Shown: piece after piece, positions 21,174 to 31,535 of the stretch
How the letters are laid out: each line of letters begins with the position of its first letter
Numbering within the stretch: position 1 is the stretch's first letter
Source of the DNA: Artocarpus heterophyllus
Taxonomy: Eukaryota > Streptophyta > Magnoliopsida > Rosales > Moraceae
Assembly: GCA_025403435.1 (NCBI GenBank)
Contig: CM046341.1
Span: 23,906,908-23,970,907, forward strand
DNA: 64,000 nucleotides
Reading direction: 5' to 3'
Notes under the pieces: generated by a model
What the model saw: only the letters and a program-made list of their open reading frames with translations
Told to the model about the DNA's origin: nothing
Database searches by the model: none
Program-made: the position numbers and the translations under genes

Positions 21174-23786
21174 TGTAACGCCCCTATATGGGGGTTAACA
21201 GTTTTTAATGAGATAAAATAAGAATAAATAATAAAAGTAAAACCTTAAAAATAAAATTTGCCCGGGACTTAAATGAAAACTCTCAACTCAAAAATAAAAA
21301 TATAAACGACAAATAAACCACAGTTTTAATGTAGCACATTAAATTTAATAATATAAACTGTTGTCATCATCATTTTAACCCTCAACACATTGTAATACAG
21401 TCACAGAAAGTAACAATTGATGCTTACATTATCATGAAGAACATTCTCAACAATTGAAGCAGTCCCAATGTAATATAGCTACATCACGTCCTCAACTATA
21501 TTTCTCGTAGTCACCTCACACTTAGTGAGTCCTGAAAAGATAAAAATATAAGGGAATGAGCGACACTATGCTCAGTAGAGAAAGCCATTACTCACATTTA
21601 GGTTTTTATCATTACCACATTAAAACCTGCATGGTTAGTAAGTTACATCATATTCCAGATTATGAGGTTTATTATGATCACATCTTATGGATACCGTAGT
21701 TAATCGTTACCAAGTGTCATAATTACACATTTATACAAATATTACCAATCATCATTGTTCCTAGGTATCCATGTTAAATTGAGTATCACTCAACTCATCG
21801 AAACCCAAATGGGCGCACTTGATCACCCTATAAACATTCCAAGGGTGTTCCGGTGAGGGGACATCAAGCCCCGAGTCCTCACCAAATCGATTCCTGTACA
21901 GTGTGTTCTGGGACTTTCAACCCAAGGAAGCGTCATCACCTTCCCCCTATTTTACCTTTTAGGGTATTCATGCCCAAGGACGTAATCGCCGCCCTCTTCA
22001 TGTCTCACCATTTCTCTATATTAAATCATTATTAATAGAGTCAGTTTTCCTAACCATGCTTCTCAATTTATAACATGTGTCAATTCATTATGTTCCTCGC
22101 CGTACAATACAAGACGAGTCCATGTCATAGTTTCATATGTGATACTCATATAATATCAGTTCAACATAGATATATATATATTGCGGCAAAACAATCAATT
22201 TTAATTCTATAAAAACCTCACAAAAGATGAGTAATAGAATCCCTACCTTTCAAGCTTATCAACAATCTCTTAATCCTGGAATCAATTAACGTTAGCTCCA
22301 TACTCCCTTGATCTTGAACTCCAAGCAAAACAGATCCAATTGTATCTCGCTGTATCTACGAAGCATCCTCTGTTGTGCTCCTCGAGCGACTATGAATGGT
22401 TAGGAATGCTTCCTGGAGATCATACATTCTTGAAAACGTCATTCTGGACTCCAATACTGCTATTTGAATCGCCTCGATCTGCGTGCAGTTGGTACCAGAC
22501 GATTTTCATCGGAGTGGAATTTGCTCGAACGGAGGTCACCATTGCATCCAGAGCATCGAAACGAGTCAGGAGGCGGTCTCAGATCTTCGATCGGAGGTCC
22601 GGATCACAAAATCCCAATTTGGCCTTTGACTGGCCGTTGACCGGCGGCGGTTGGCTCCGTTGAGGGCTGAGCTCGAGCCTACCCCCCCTAATTCGACCCT
22701 TCTGAGTCGATTGGTGGGGTAAATTTCACCCAATTTGGCCTCCATCTATGCTAATCGAAGACGGGTTTCACGGCCAAAACCGACGTCTCCGATTTCGGTC
22801 CTCTGGCGACGGTAGCCCAAAATTGGCTTGGGCGTTTCCTTCCCCGTGGCCCTCTGAGTATTTCCCCTATGGTGGGGTAGCTCAACATCACGTGGAACGG
22901 CGGCGCTCCACGGTGGATCTTGGTTCTCCACCTTCTCGCGGTGTTTTCCCAAAATTGAGGTGTTGGGAAGCTTCCTCTCGGTCCTTTGAAGGTGTTCGTG
23001 CCTTCAATTTGGCACGAAATGGCCTAAAATGGCCAACCCGAACACACCCACGGCGGCTCACGGCGGGTGCCTTCGTTCTCCGGCGAGGGGCGGCGGAATG
23101 GAGTAATTGACCGAGGGGTCTTGCTCGCCGTCGCCCTCTGATCATTTTGGCACCGGTGGTGTGCCACACCACTGCCATATGCGGCGGCTCCGACGACGGC
23201 TCCGACGACGGCTCCAAGGCGGCGACGAGCCAGCTCCGGCGAAGCTGTTCCAGCCAAAATTGAGCTGGAAAATTGGTACCATCTTGTTCCTCTCCTCACA
23301 CTGAGTCCATAGACACCAAAATCACGTCGATTGGTGGTCGGACGACGGAGAAACGACGTCGGGAAAATATGGGTTTCGCCACCACTTTGGGTGGCGCGTG
23401 AGCCCTCCTCCGGCGGTGTTTTGGGTGGCACGACACCTCGTTGGACTCAACTCAACGAGAGCTTCCCACTGGTATGGGAGGTGTCGAAAAATAACGCCGG
23501 AATCTCAAACGAGATGTGAGGAGAGAGAGAGAAAATTCTAGAGAGAGAAAGAGGAGAGAGAAAGTGTTGAGTTTCTCTCAATTTTTTGATTTTTCTTTCT
23601 TTTTTTTTCTTTTATAAAAGTATAAAAAGAAATTGTGGTCCACACAATTCAATTCTTATACTGCATTGCTCTAATATTGTATAATTTTCCATCTTATTAT
23701 ACAGTATTTTCCTTTAATTGTACTTCGTCTTAATATAATCCTTAATTTAATACATTTTTAATGCATTAAAATTCTCGGGTGTTACA
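21174..23786 (-). mobile_element. 2.6-kb solo LTR of a gypsy element
   Basis: It begins TGTAACGCCCC and ends GGGTGTTACA, with a perfect AGGCC duplication (21169-21173 and 23787-23791). No internal domain lies between the ends, so it is a solo LTR left by recombination, or a non-autonomous element. The minus strand is the likely sense: a TATA-like stretch near 23610-23625 is followed by a CT-rich leader at 23520-23580. Possible intron 21532-22246 (donor GAAAG|GTAGGG, acceptor TATCTTTTCAG). Related sequence at 42860-43330. The several 60-135 residue frames in its GC-rich part lie on both strands and look like no protein. Confidence 0.85.
21558..21577 (-). other. Conserved hairpin before an LTR splice acceptor
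   Basis: GAGC-spacer-GCTCAGTA; on the minus strand TACTGAGC precedes a U-rich acceptor (TTTTTATCTTTTCAG) ending at 21532. The same motif is at 29632-29648, 39754-39769 and, weaker, 37877-37893. Confidence 0.45.
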
Positions 23787-24540
23787 AGGCCTTTTCATAA
23801 TTATATGAAGATAAATGAAAGACCATCCAAGATACCAAGAAGAGCTAGTATGGAAATCATTAGACCTACATAAATTTTGGCCCAACCCGAATCAGCCCAA
23901 TCGAACCAACCCAAGTTTAGGCTTCTTTCTATTTTTTCATTCAACTCGAAGGACAACGGGCCTTATTTTCTAGAAATTGAGCCCATGGCTTGGCCTTTGG
24001 GCTTAGGGAGGTGCAGCCTGAACCAGGTCAACCCAACTTGAAGACAAAAAATAAACTTGAAATATGCTCTTTTCTATATACGAACCTTTAACCTTATGGA
24101 ATTTAAGGGCACGTGTAACCACTTCGCTAGAAAATCTCCTTTGTCAAATGTATAGCATATATAATACATGTATTGAACCGAACCAACCTAACTAGGGTCA
24201 AAAGCAGGACTAGGCTTTTTTTTCGTGCCTAGTGATTTTCTTACTTACTTCAGCTCACAATTTCTTCAAACCAAGATGATTGGCCTAGCCCAAAAATTTA
24301 CCTTCAACCTCCCGAACCTAACCCATATACAGGCCTAAAAATCACCTTCTCTAAGGAAGATGCCTGAGAAGTCCACTTCCTTCATAATGATGCATTGGTA
24401 GTGTCAGCCATGATTGGCAAACATGAAGTTTACAGGGTCTTCATTGAATGGAAGCTCAGTGGACATCCTCTATACAAATACGTTGGACCAGATGCAGACT
24501 TATAGGACTTAGTTGATGCCTTACTCACAGCCGTTATACG

Positions 24541-26150
24541 GTTACAGAGAAGGTATGATCACTCTTCTGGTTACTATTAGAGAGTGCAACTATCTTTTGT
24601 AGCTTCGAGACCTAACTAACTGCTGTGCCACACAAAGTGTAGACATAACCGATGGTACTCTTTCTGCCATTAATGTCTCCAGCCATATCAGCATCAACAT
24701 AGCCCTGTAGTCTCAAGTCTGACTTCTTGAAACATAGTGCTAAACCCGCAGTACCTCTCATATATCTGAGAATCCACTTCACTGCCTCTCAATGCTGCTT
24801 TCCTAGATTGCTCATGTACCTACTCACAACTCCCACTGCATGTACAATGTCCGGTCTGGTACAAACCATGGCATACATGAGACTGCCTATTGCTGAAGCA
24901 TAAGGCACCTTGGCCATGTGGTCTCGCTCCTACTCTGTGGTCAGTGATTGCTTCTTTGATAACTTGAAGTGACTAGCCAAAGGAGTACTCACAGGCTTCG
25001 CATTACCCATGTTGAATCTGCTAAACACCTTTTCAACATATTCTTCCTATGACAGTTTCAGCCTATTACTATTCCTCGTTATTCTCATACCAAGGATTTG
25101 TTTTACAGCACCCAACTCCTTCATTGTAAACTCCTTAGACAGCTCATTCTTCAGCTTGTCAATCTCCTGTTTGCAACCTTCCGCTATCAGCATGTCATCG
25201 ACATATAGCAACAATATGATGTAGGAGTCACCAAAATTCTTCACATAACAACAGTAATCTCTCTGACACCTCAAGAAACCATTGCTGCACATAAAATCGT
25301 CAAACTTCTTGTACCACTACTTAGGAGCTTGTTTGAGCCCATACAAGCTCTTCTGAAGTTTTCACATCAAGTTCTCCTTACCCGGTACTTCAAAACCTTG
25401 TGGCTACTTCATGTAGATCTCCTCCTCCAAATTACCATGGAGAAAAGCTGTCTTGACATCTAACTGTTCCAAGAACAAGTCCTCATTTGCCACTAGTGCT
25501 AGTACCGTCCTGATCGTGGTTAATTTCAACACTGAAGAAAAATCTCGTTAAAGTCGATGCCCTCTTTCTGCTAAAAGCCTTTTACCACCAGCCTTGCCTT
25601 ATACCATTTGCTACCATCACTTTTGTCTTTAATCCAATATACCCACTTATTATGCAAGGCCTTTTTGCCTTGTGGTAACTTTGTTAATTGCCATGTCTGA
25701 TTGGACATTAAGGAATCCATCTCATCCCTCATGGCTAACTCCCACTTGATCGAATCTTCAGCCTCCACGGCTTCATCATAGCTCTCTGGCTTACCTATAT
25801 TGGTCAACAAAATATAATGCAGAGAGGGGGAGTATCTCTGCTGGAGTCTGATGGTCCTGCTAGACCTCTTGACTGGTGTGGCAGGAGTCCTCTGGTTTCC
25901 TTCTGGAGCTATGTCTTCTTGGTCTTCAACCTCTGGATTTTGTACCTCCACTTCAGGAAGATCCTTCAATGGAATCACCTCAGGCTTCTTATCTTCAAAA
26001 CCTGAACCTCTAGAGTCAGTGTTGTCTCTGTCTTTGTACAAAACACCTTCATTGAAGATCACATCCTTGCTCCTGATAATCTTTCAATTTTGGTCATTCT
26101 AGAGACGATAACCAAACTTAAGTCCACCATAGCCAACCAGAAAACACTTC
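24541..26150 (-). pseudogene. Tnt1-like copia, RT and partial RNase H
   Basis: Minus-strand fragments give a copia reverse transcriptase: WYKARLVVKGF near 25575, the LLYVDDMLIA active site near 25195 and ELGAVKQILGM near 25110. RNase H follows with CTRPDI and a degraded active-site region down to about 24575. There are several stops and frame changes. The element stops abruptly near 24541, so the rest of RNase H and the downstream LTR are lost. Confidence 0.88.
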
Positions 26151-26152
26151 TT

Positions 26153-26870
26153 TTACTTGGCATCAAGTTTACTTCTAGCAGCAGGATCAATGTGAACATA
26201 GGAAACACACCCAAACACTCTTAAGTAAGAGAGATCAACCTTTTTACGGCTCCAAACTTCTTCCGGTAGCTTGAACTTCAACGGTGTGGATGAAATTTTG
26301 TTAATCAGATGAGGGGCTGTATTAATTGCCTCAGCCCAAAACGTCTTTGGCAGCCCCGCATGCAACCTCATGCTTCTGGCACGCTCGTTTAAAGTCTTGT
26401 TCATCCTTTCAGCTACCCCATTCTGTTGTGGTTTCTCTGGAATAGTTTTTCTCATCTTTATTCCATTTTCAGCGTAGTGCCGCTTAAAGTCTTTTTTAAA
26501 GTATTCTCCTCCATTGTCATATTGCAAGCACTTCGCCTTCAAATCTGTCTCGTTCTCCACCATGGCTTTCCATCTCTTGAAAGCATCAAAGACATCAGAT
26601 TTGTTTTTCAGAAAGTAAACCCATACCTCCCTGCTTGAGTCATCTGTAAACGTCACATAGTAATTTACGCCACCAAGGGAAGTCACCGACACAGGTCCCC
26701 ACACATCAGTGTAAACTAGCTCCAATTTCTTAGAGTTAGGCTCTTTACCTGTTATTGAGAAGCTAACTCTCTTCTGTTTGCCAAAGATGTAGGCTTCACA
26801 CAAACTATGATCAACAGTTTTCCTTTACAGTGAAGCACCTTCATTCCATTCTCACTCATGTGACCGAGCC
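26153..26870 (-). pseudogene. Tnt1-like copia, integrase
   Basis: The integrase core is readable: LGHMSENGMK (zinc-binding region), then YTDVWGPV, FTDDSSREVWVYFL, QYDNGGEY and [14 protein letters not shown], covering the D, D and E positions. The C-terminal GCVSYVHID block is also present. The frame breaks near 26800, between zinc-binding region and core. Confidence 0.88.
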
Positions 26871-27582
26871 TATAGTGCCATAGCTCGGTCTTGGCAACAG
26901 AATTAGCAACTATTATGGTATCTCTGCAACTAGAGTTCATGTAAAGAGTTCTAGCCTTGCGTCCCTGAGCAACAACCATTGCTCCCTTTGTGACTTTCCA
27001 ACCTCCACAATTGAAGGTCACATTATGTCCTTCGTCATCCAGTTGCCCCACCGAAATCAAGTTGCGCATTAGTTTGGGAACATGTCTCACCTTATGAATC
27101 TTCCACATAGACCCATTAGACATTTTTAAACTGACATTTCTAATGCCAACAATATCCAAAGGTTCTCTGTCAGCAAGATAAACCTTACCATAATTTTTGA
27201 CAACATAATTCTCTAGGACATGGCGGTGTGTAGTGGTGTGGAAAGATGCTCCTAAATCTATCACCCACGAATCAAAAGAACTGTCAACAGACAAGATTAA
27301 GGCATCGTATGCCTCTTTTGTGGCGGCATTTGTAGCGCCATTGTTCTTGTCTTCATTCTTCCTTGGAGCCCTGCAGTTCTTCTTCAAGTAGCTGGTCTTT
27401 CCATAGTTCCAGCACTCTATAGTCCTGTCGTTTCTCGATTTGCTTCTCTCATTCCTCGACTTGCCTCTCTTTCCATTATCCCTATTGGAATGCTTGTCAA
27501 GTTTCATGCCCCTAATATCAAAATTAAGGGCCGAGTTTGATGTTGAGGCTTCACCTGAATCCTTCCTGCAAACTTCTTCCAC
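26870..27582 (-). pseudogene. Tnt1-like copia, zinc knuckle and protease
   Basis: A charged linker (KRGKSRNERSKSRNDR) precedes a zinc knuckle in which one cysteine and the histidine have become tyrosines (CWNYGKTSYLKKNC). The protease site is WVIDLGASFHTT, where the usual DSGAS serine is leucine. Both key motifs are therefore damaged even where the frame is open. Confidence 0.85.
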
Positions 27583-27610
27583 CAGAATAGAGTTTCTAAC
27601 ATCAACAACT

Positions 27611-28125
27611 TCAGTTTTGCATTCCCAATCGAATTTGTAATCGCCCCCTCATGGGTTCCCAACTATTAGGTAACGAGACCAAGAGGATTAAGGCATTGAT
27701 CTCATCATCGAATTTAATCTCTATTAAGACCAATTGGTTCAGGACTGTGTTGAAACTATTTAGATGCTCTACAATCGAGGCACCTTTAGGCATTTTTAAA
27801 TTAAAAAGCTTCTTCATCAGATGTACCTTGTTATTGGCTGAGGGCTTCTATACATCTCTGATAGAGCCTTCATCATCTCTGCTGTAGTATTCTCCTTCGC
27901 AATGTTGTGGGCCACGTTCCTTGATAGGGTCAAACGGATCACACCCAGCACCTGTCTATCAAGGAGATTCCACTCTTCATCCTTCATGTCTTCGGGCTTA
28001 CTACCCAAGGGCAAGTGCAGTTTCCTATTGTAGAGGTAGTCTTTTACTTGCATCCTCCCATAAGAAAAATCCGGACCATCAAATTTGGTGATACCGGCTA
28101 CCGAACCTTGTTCTCCTATCATCAT
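27611..28125 (-). pseudogene. Tnt1-like copia, gag N terminus
   Basis: Gag begins near 28125, shortly after the primer site, with FDGPDFSYGRMQVKDYLY. It continues through MKKLFNLKMPKGASIVEHLNSF with a frame break near 27820. It matches the UBN2-type Gag of Tnt1-like copia elements. Decayed by frameshifts. Confidence 0.82.
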
Positions 28126-28140
28126 TTTTGATCAAAACCT

Positions 28141-28154
28141 CTACTTTAATACCA
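28141..28154 (-). other. Degenerate primer binding site
   Basis: TGGTATTAAAGTAG on the minus strand replaces TGGTATCAGAGC. It sits next to the LTR end (CCCCCA at about 28160). Confidence 0.65.
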
Positions 28155-28505
28155 CTTTTTGGGGGATTAGTTGTCTCATAATTCCAAGGATCGCAAGAAC
28201 GAATAATTGCAGTAAAGAAATTGGAGAAAAGAATAAAAGAATGACACCAAATTTTATATAGGTTTGTCCAAATTCGAAACTACGTCCTGTTTTTGCCGCT
28301 TGTAGATTCCACTATGATGAAGGAGATTATAGATTATAAAAGAAGTTTCTCACACACTCTCAAATTGTACTTATCAAAACTCTCTTCTACCGAGCACTCT
28401 ATGGTAATTTTTTCTTTCTCAAGGATAAAGCTCTCAAAAATATACCTCACACAAAATAATGTCACTCTCAATTTTACACACACACAACCCTAGCCATCTT
28501 ATGTC

Positions 28506-28513
28506 TATTTATA
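28506..28513 (-). promoter_or_regulatory. TATA box of the Tnt1-like LTR
   Basis: TATAAATA on the minus strand in the context GGTATAAATAGAC, placed between the palindrome array and the gag leader. Confidence 0.55.
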
Positions 28514-28665
28514 CCTAAAGGAAGAGAAAAATAGCAACTAATGAGAAACCCTAGTAGTTTCCCATTTTTAGGGCGTTTGAGTTCGACTCTGACTTAAAAA
28601 ATATCGCGCAAACACAGTGCCTTCGCACCGTAGCTCTCGAAACAAGTGCTGCAGCTCTCCCTTGT

Positions 28666-28811
28666 AGCGCCTAGGCGCCATACACCTAGAGCCTAGGCAC
28701 CATACACCCAGAGCCTAGGCTCTTTGCAGCCAGCGCTTAGGCACTCTTTAACTAGCGCCTAGGCGCTCTTGTTCAAGCACCGTGGCACTCTTCTGGCAGA
28801 GCCACGGCGCT
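28666..28811 (-). repeat. Seven palindromes at exactly 22-bp spacing
   Basis: A 14-bp palindrome close to AGCGCCTAGGCGCT starts at 28666, 28688, 28710, 28732, 28754, 28776 and 28798, each followed by a variable 8-bp spacer. Two weaker units appear near 28624 and 28645, slightly out of phase. The palindromes are kept while spacers differ, and several changes are matched on both arms (AGAGCCTAGGCTCT). The array is in the LTR promoter region. Confidence 0.85.
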
Positions 28812-29631
28812 GCCTTTCTGCCTCACGAGTGCTACGTTTCTCTTTTTTTCTTCCATTTTGCTAGAGTGTTGACTTGATTTAGCTCCACATCTGCAACACT
28901 ATTATCATTTGTATCATCATCACCGTCACCGCTATTTGAGTCAGACCAGTTCTTCAGTCTACTCTTGAAGTAATCCATATCTGAACGGGTAGGACTTTGT
29001 TCAATGTTTGTTCCACGCCTGTCTAATAATCCATACTCTGTCTTGTCAACTTCATCTGATTCCATAGATATGGCAACTGATTTCTCTATGCTTCCCTCTT
29101 TTTTGTAGTTCGCTTCTCTCTAACTTCACCAATTTGGCCTACTACAGGAGCTACTAATGTATCATTTGCCCACACTTTTGATTTAACTCTCGGTTGCATT
29201 ACCTGTCACTCCCCGGAGTACAGGAGGTGACGTGGCAGTTTATTTAAATGAATTAAATAAGAATTTAGTTTAAAATATGAGTTTAAGGGTTAAATTAAAC
29301 TTAAAAGGGGGAAAATCTAAAACCTTTTTAAACAAGCATTTTTGATAATTTAAACAAATATGTTCATTAAACAAGTAATAAGAAACAACAATTAATAGGA
29401 TGAACGAGAATGGGTCCCACGGATCCAAATCTTGTACACACACATAAGTCTGATAATATTCCATGACATACACAGTCCAAATAAGAGAAAATAAATATGT
29501 TACATGCCTTGATTTAATAACTTAAACAGTCTATGGATTCTCCTACAGCTCCTGAGTTCTATCCGTTGAGTCCTCTCTGAACCTAAGAGGAAATCCACCT
29601 AGAGGGGGAAGTTTGAAAACAAGTAAAATGT

Positions 29632-29648
29632 GAGCGAAAGGCTCAGTA
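29632..29648 (-). other. Conserved hairpin before an LTR splice acceptor
   Basis: GAGCGAAAGGCTCAGTA on the plus strand; the minus strand reads TACTGAGCC, about 40 bases upstream of the acceptor CTCTAG|GTGG. Confidence 0.45.
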
Positions 29649-30374
29649 GGACTATATTTTAAGAAATCATTTAATTTAAAAAGAAATCTCACTATTCAAG
29701 AGATTATTTAAAGGAACGCTTAAATAAATAAACTTAAGTAAAACCGTTCTTACCTAAAACAATTTATTTGGTCGACCATAAATCAAATCATTTTCTTTTC
29801 CTAGGCAAACTATATGAATATCACCACCGTAGTGGTCCAGTTGGGTTTCGAGACCTGCCCCCAAGGTCGATCGCTACACGACTCGATCTCTGATATGGCA
29901 TCATGCTCTTGTGTTCATTTTCATCATTATTCAAGACCCATTTACCGAGTATTATCATTTACATTCATTATGGAGTTCATTATAAAATTCATCTCAATCC
30001 ACGGTTCATAAAACAACCGATAAAATTCCCTTTTAATTCATTCTTGAAAACATTTTAATAAAAATCTTTTTCAAGGTCAAATCATTTAAAAATTAGGCTA
30101 CCAAAGAAAGGGGTAGAAATTTTACCTCGATACTCGTGCTGGTGTCCCACACTGTAATCTTAGTCCTCTATACGATAGTTCTATAGAACCACGAACTATT
30201 CTAAATACAAACTAAATCGATCAATATCTAGTTTGAGACATTCTATGTTACTAAACCGTTTCATGATGTCCTAGTGTGCCATTTATATCTTTAAAATCAT
30301 TTTATAAAGTTGAAATTTAAATTAGGATTCAAAATAGTGAAAACAGATGAAAATCACAAAATTTGCTCTAGTTC

Positions 30375-30465
30375 GGTTGGCTTGCCGGTCCCCTAGTTCG
30401 GCCGGCCGAACTGCTGAAAGACCATGTCCGGTCGGCCAAACATTCCCAAGTTCGGCCTGCCGAAC
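30375..30465. repeat. GTTCGGC-type palindromes in a gypsy LTR
   Basis: Units start at 30375, 30396, 30426 and 30450; two are near-perfect (GTTCGGCCGGCCGAAC, GTTCGGCCTGCCGAAC). They match the palindrome of the copia element at 7481-17184, although the surrounding sequence is unrelated. Spacing is irregular (21, 30, 24). Confidence 0.7.
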
Positions 30466-31535
30466 TGAAAAATTTCCAAAAATCTCGGGCACGGGTTTTG
30501 GGTCTCCTAAAACCCAAATCTTCATTTTAACTTGTTTTTCTCAAATCGTAGGCATAGAAAACAATCATAGATGATAGAAAAACATAATAGAACACGTTTG
30601 AACTCATTTAAACAAGATTTGAATACAAAATCTCAAGAAATCTGAAAATAGAGAAAAATGAGGAAAAATGAAAAATCTTAAATTGAATATGTTTTTCTTC
30701 AAACAAGGCTTAGATTCTGGGTGTTCAAGTTCCTTTAACTCGAATCAAGGGTTTTCTAAGCTCAAACAAACTTAGATTTCAAAAATGCATGAAAATTTGA
30801 AATTTTGAAAAAGTTTAGAAATTTCAAAACTAACCTCAAATCCAAGCCTCAAATCACGTTCTTAGTTGCCAAATCACGTTCCCGAGCTTTCTTCTTGCAA
30901 ACCCAAAGCTTGCTTTCAAATTTTCTTCCAAAATTTTGAGGAAAAATTGAGAGAGACAGAGGGAGACCGAGAGAGAGATGAGCGTGAGAGGGAGAGTGAG
31001 AGAGAGAGAGTGTGAGCGAGTGCGTAAGAGACGAAGAGAGTGAGAGATTTAAATACAGAGAAATAATGGGCGGTTTTACTGTGCGAAAACCATGTGCCGC
31101 CCATGGTTTTGTAAAACTGAATACATTTGACATTTTACAATTTTTTTTTTGTGTCCCAAAGATTCAAAATGACATTTAAAATAATTAAAAACAATTAGAA
31201 GTCATTAAGATAACCAAAATAACTTTACACCCAAGATTCTATTAAATGATCAAATTAATTTTAAAACATTAGTTATGACACACTAATTCATCATTTTACA
31301 TTATAATAACATTAAATTAATTTCGGGGCGTTACGTTACCTCAAGGAAATCTTGGAACTGAGGATCATCATTAACACTGTCCTTTCTCAGATTATTTCTG
31401 TCTTTTTGGCTCCGTAAGGCTTAAATTTTTTCTCTCAGTAACTTTCTTCCCATTTTTATTTCTTTTGTCCTTTTTCTTTAACGAGTATCGATTTCATGGA
31501 CAAGGAGTGTTTGGATCACCCACTTCACGAGCAAT

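Larger units (their letters stand above)
20640..24540 (+). pseudogene. Decayed Tat-like gypsy gag-protease, split by a solo LTR
   Basis: Fragments on the plus strand match the C-terminal Gag of Tat-type gypsy elements. YTELNTNIEQIYS is near 20780. A degenerate zinc knuckle (CRFYRKVRHNTTKC) near 20903 is followed by LKDEIKDLIRRDHLRKYI. Beyond the inserted LTR (21174-23786) a protease-proximal block follows at about 24340-24510: ITFSKEDA, HNDALVVSAMIGKHEVYRV, with the following DTGSSVDILY-type site degraded. There are many stops and frameshifts. The stretch 23870-24330 between these blocks is not recognised and may be another insertion. Truncated on the right by the copia relic. Confidence 0.7.
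28160..28825 (-). repeat. Probable upstream LTR of the Tnt1-like copia
   Basis: The inner end is set by the primer site. The outer end (TGAGGCAG on the minus strand at 28825) is a guess, because the downstream LTR is lost. A TATAAATA box is at 28506-28513 on the minus strand. A seven-unit palindrome array lies 110-305 bp upstream of it. Confidence 0.55.
29204..31335 (-). mobile_element. 2.1-kb solo LTR of a gypsy element
   Basis: The element begins TGTCACTCCCCGG and ends CGGGGCGTTACG, flanked by perfect TTACC duplications (29199-29203 and 31336-31340). One terminal base has drifted (CG for CA). On the minus strand a TATTTAAA box at 31048-31055 is followed by a CT-rich leader. A possible intron lies at 29599-30125 (donor CGAG|GTAAAA, acceptor CCCCCTCTAG|GTGG). 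Four palindromes related to GTTCGGCCGGCCGAAC occur at 30375-30465. No internal retrotransposon protein is present. Confidence 0.82.
28826..31535 (-). pseudogene. Host gene fragment, RBM19/MRD1-like, split by a solo LTR
   Basis: Two pieces, 31336-31535 and 28826-29203 on the minus strand, read together as one exon once the inserted LTR is set aside. An intact-looking acceptor (GGCTCCAG at 31536) is followed by IAREVGDPNTPCP. DPQFQDFLEVMQPRVKSK and WANDTLVAP span the insertion site. MDYFKSRLKNWSDS and an acidic stretch come next. I recognise these as the linker after the first RRM of plant multiple-RRM proteins (RBM19/MRD1, pre-rRNA processing), from memory of the family only. A TGA at 31494-31496 replaces a tryptophan, and there is a frameshift near 31390. 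It keeps intron-like flank, so it is a genomic fragment, not a processed copy. Confidence 0.5.

Noticed and set aside
22746..23520. Overlapping frames of 60-135 residues on both strands
   Set aside because: They lie in the GC-rich part of a solo LTR, occur on both strands at once and show no domain.
28666..28811. CRISPR-like array of regular repeats
   Set aside because: The repeats are 14-bp palindromes with 8-bp spacers in a plant copia LTR. Size, spacing and context do not fit CRISPR, and no cas gene is present.
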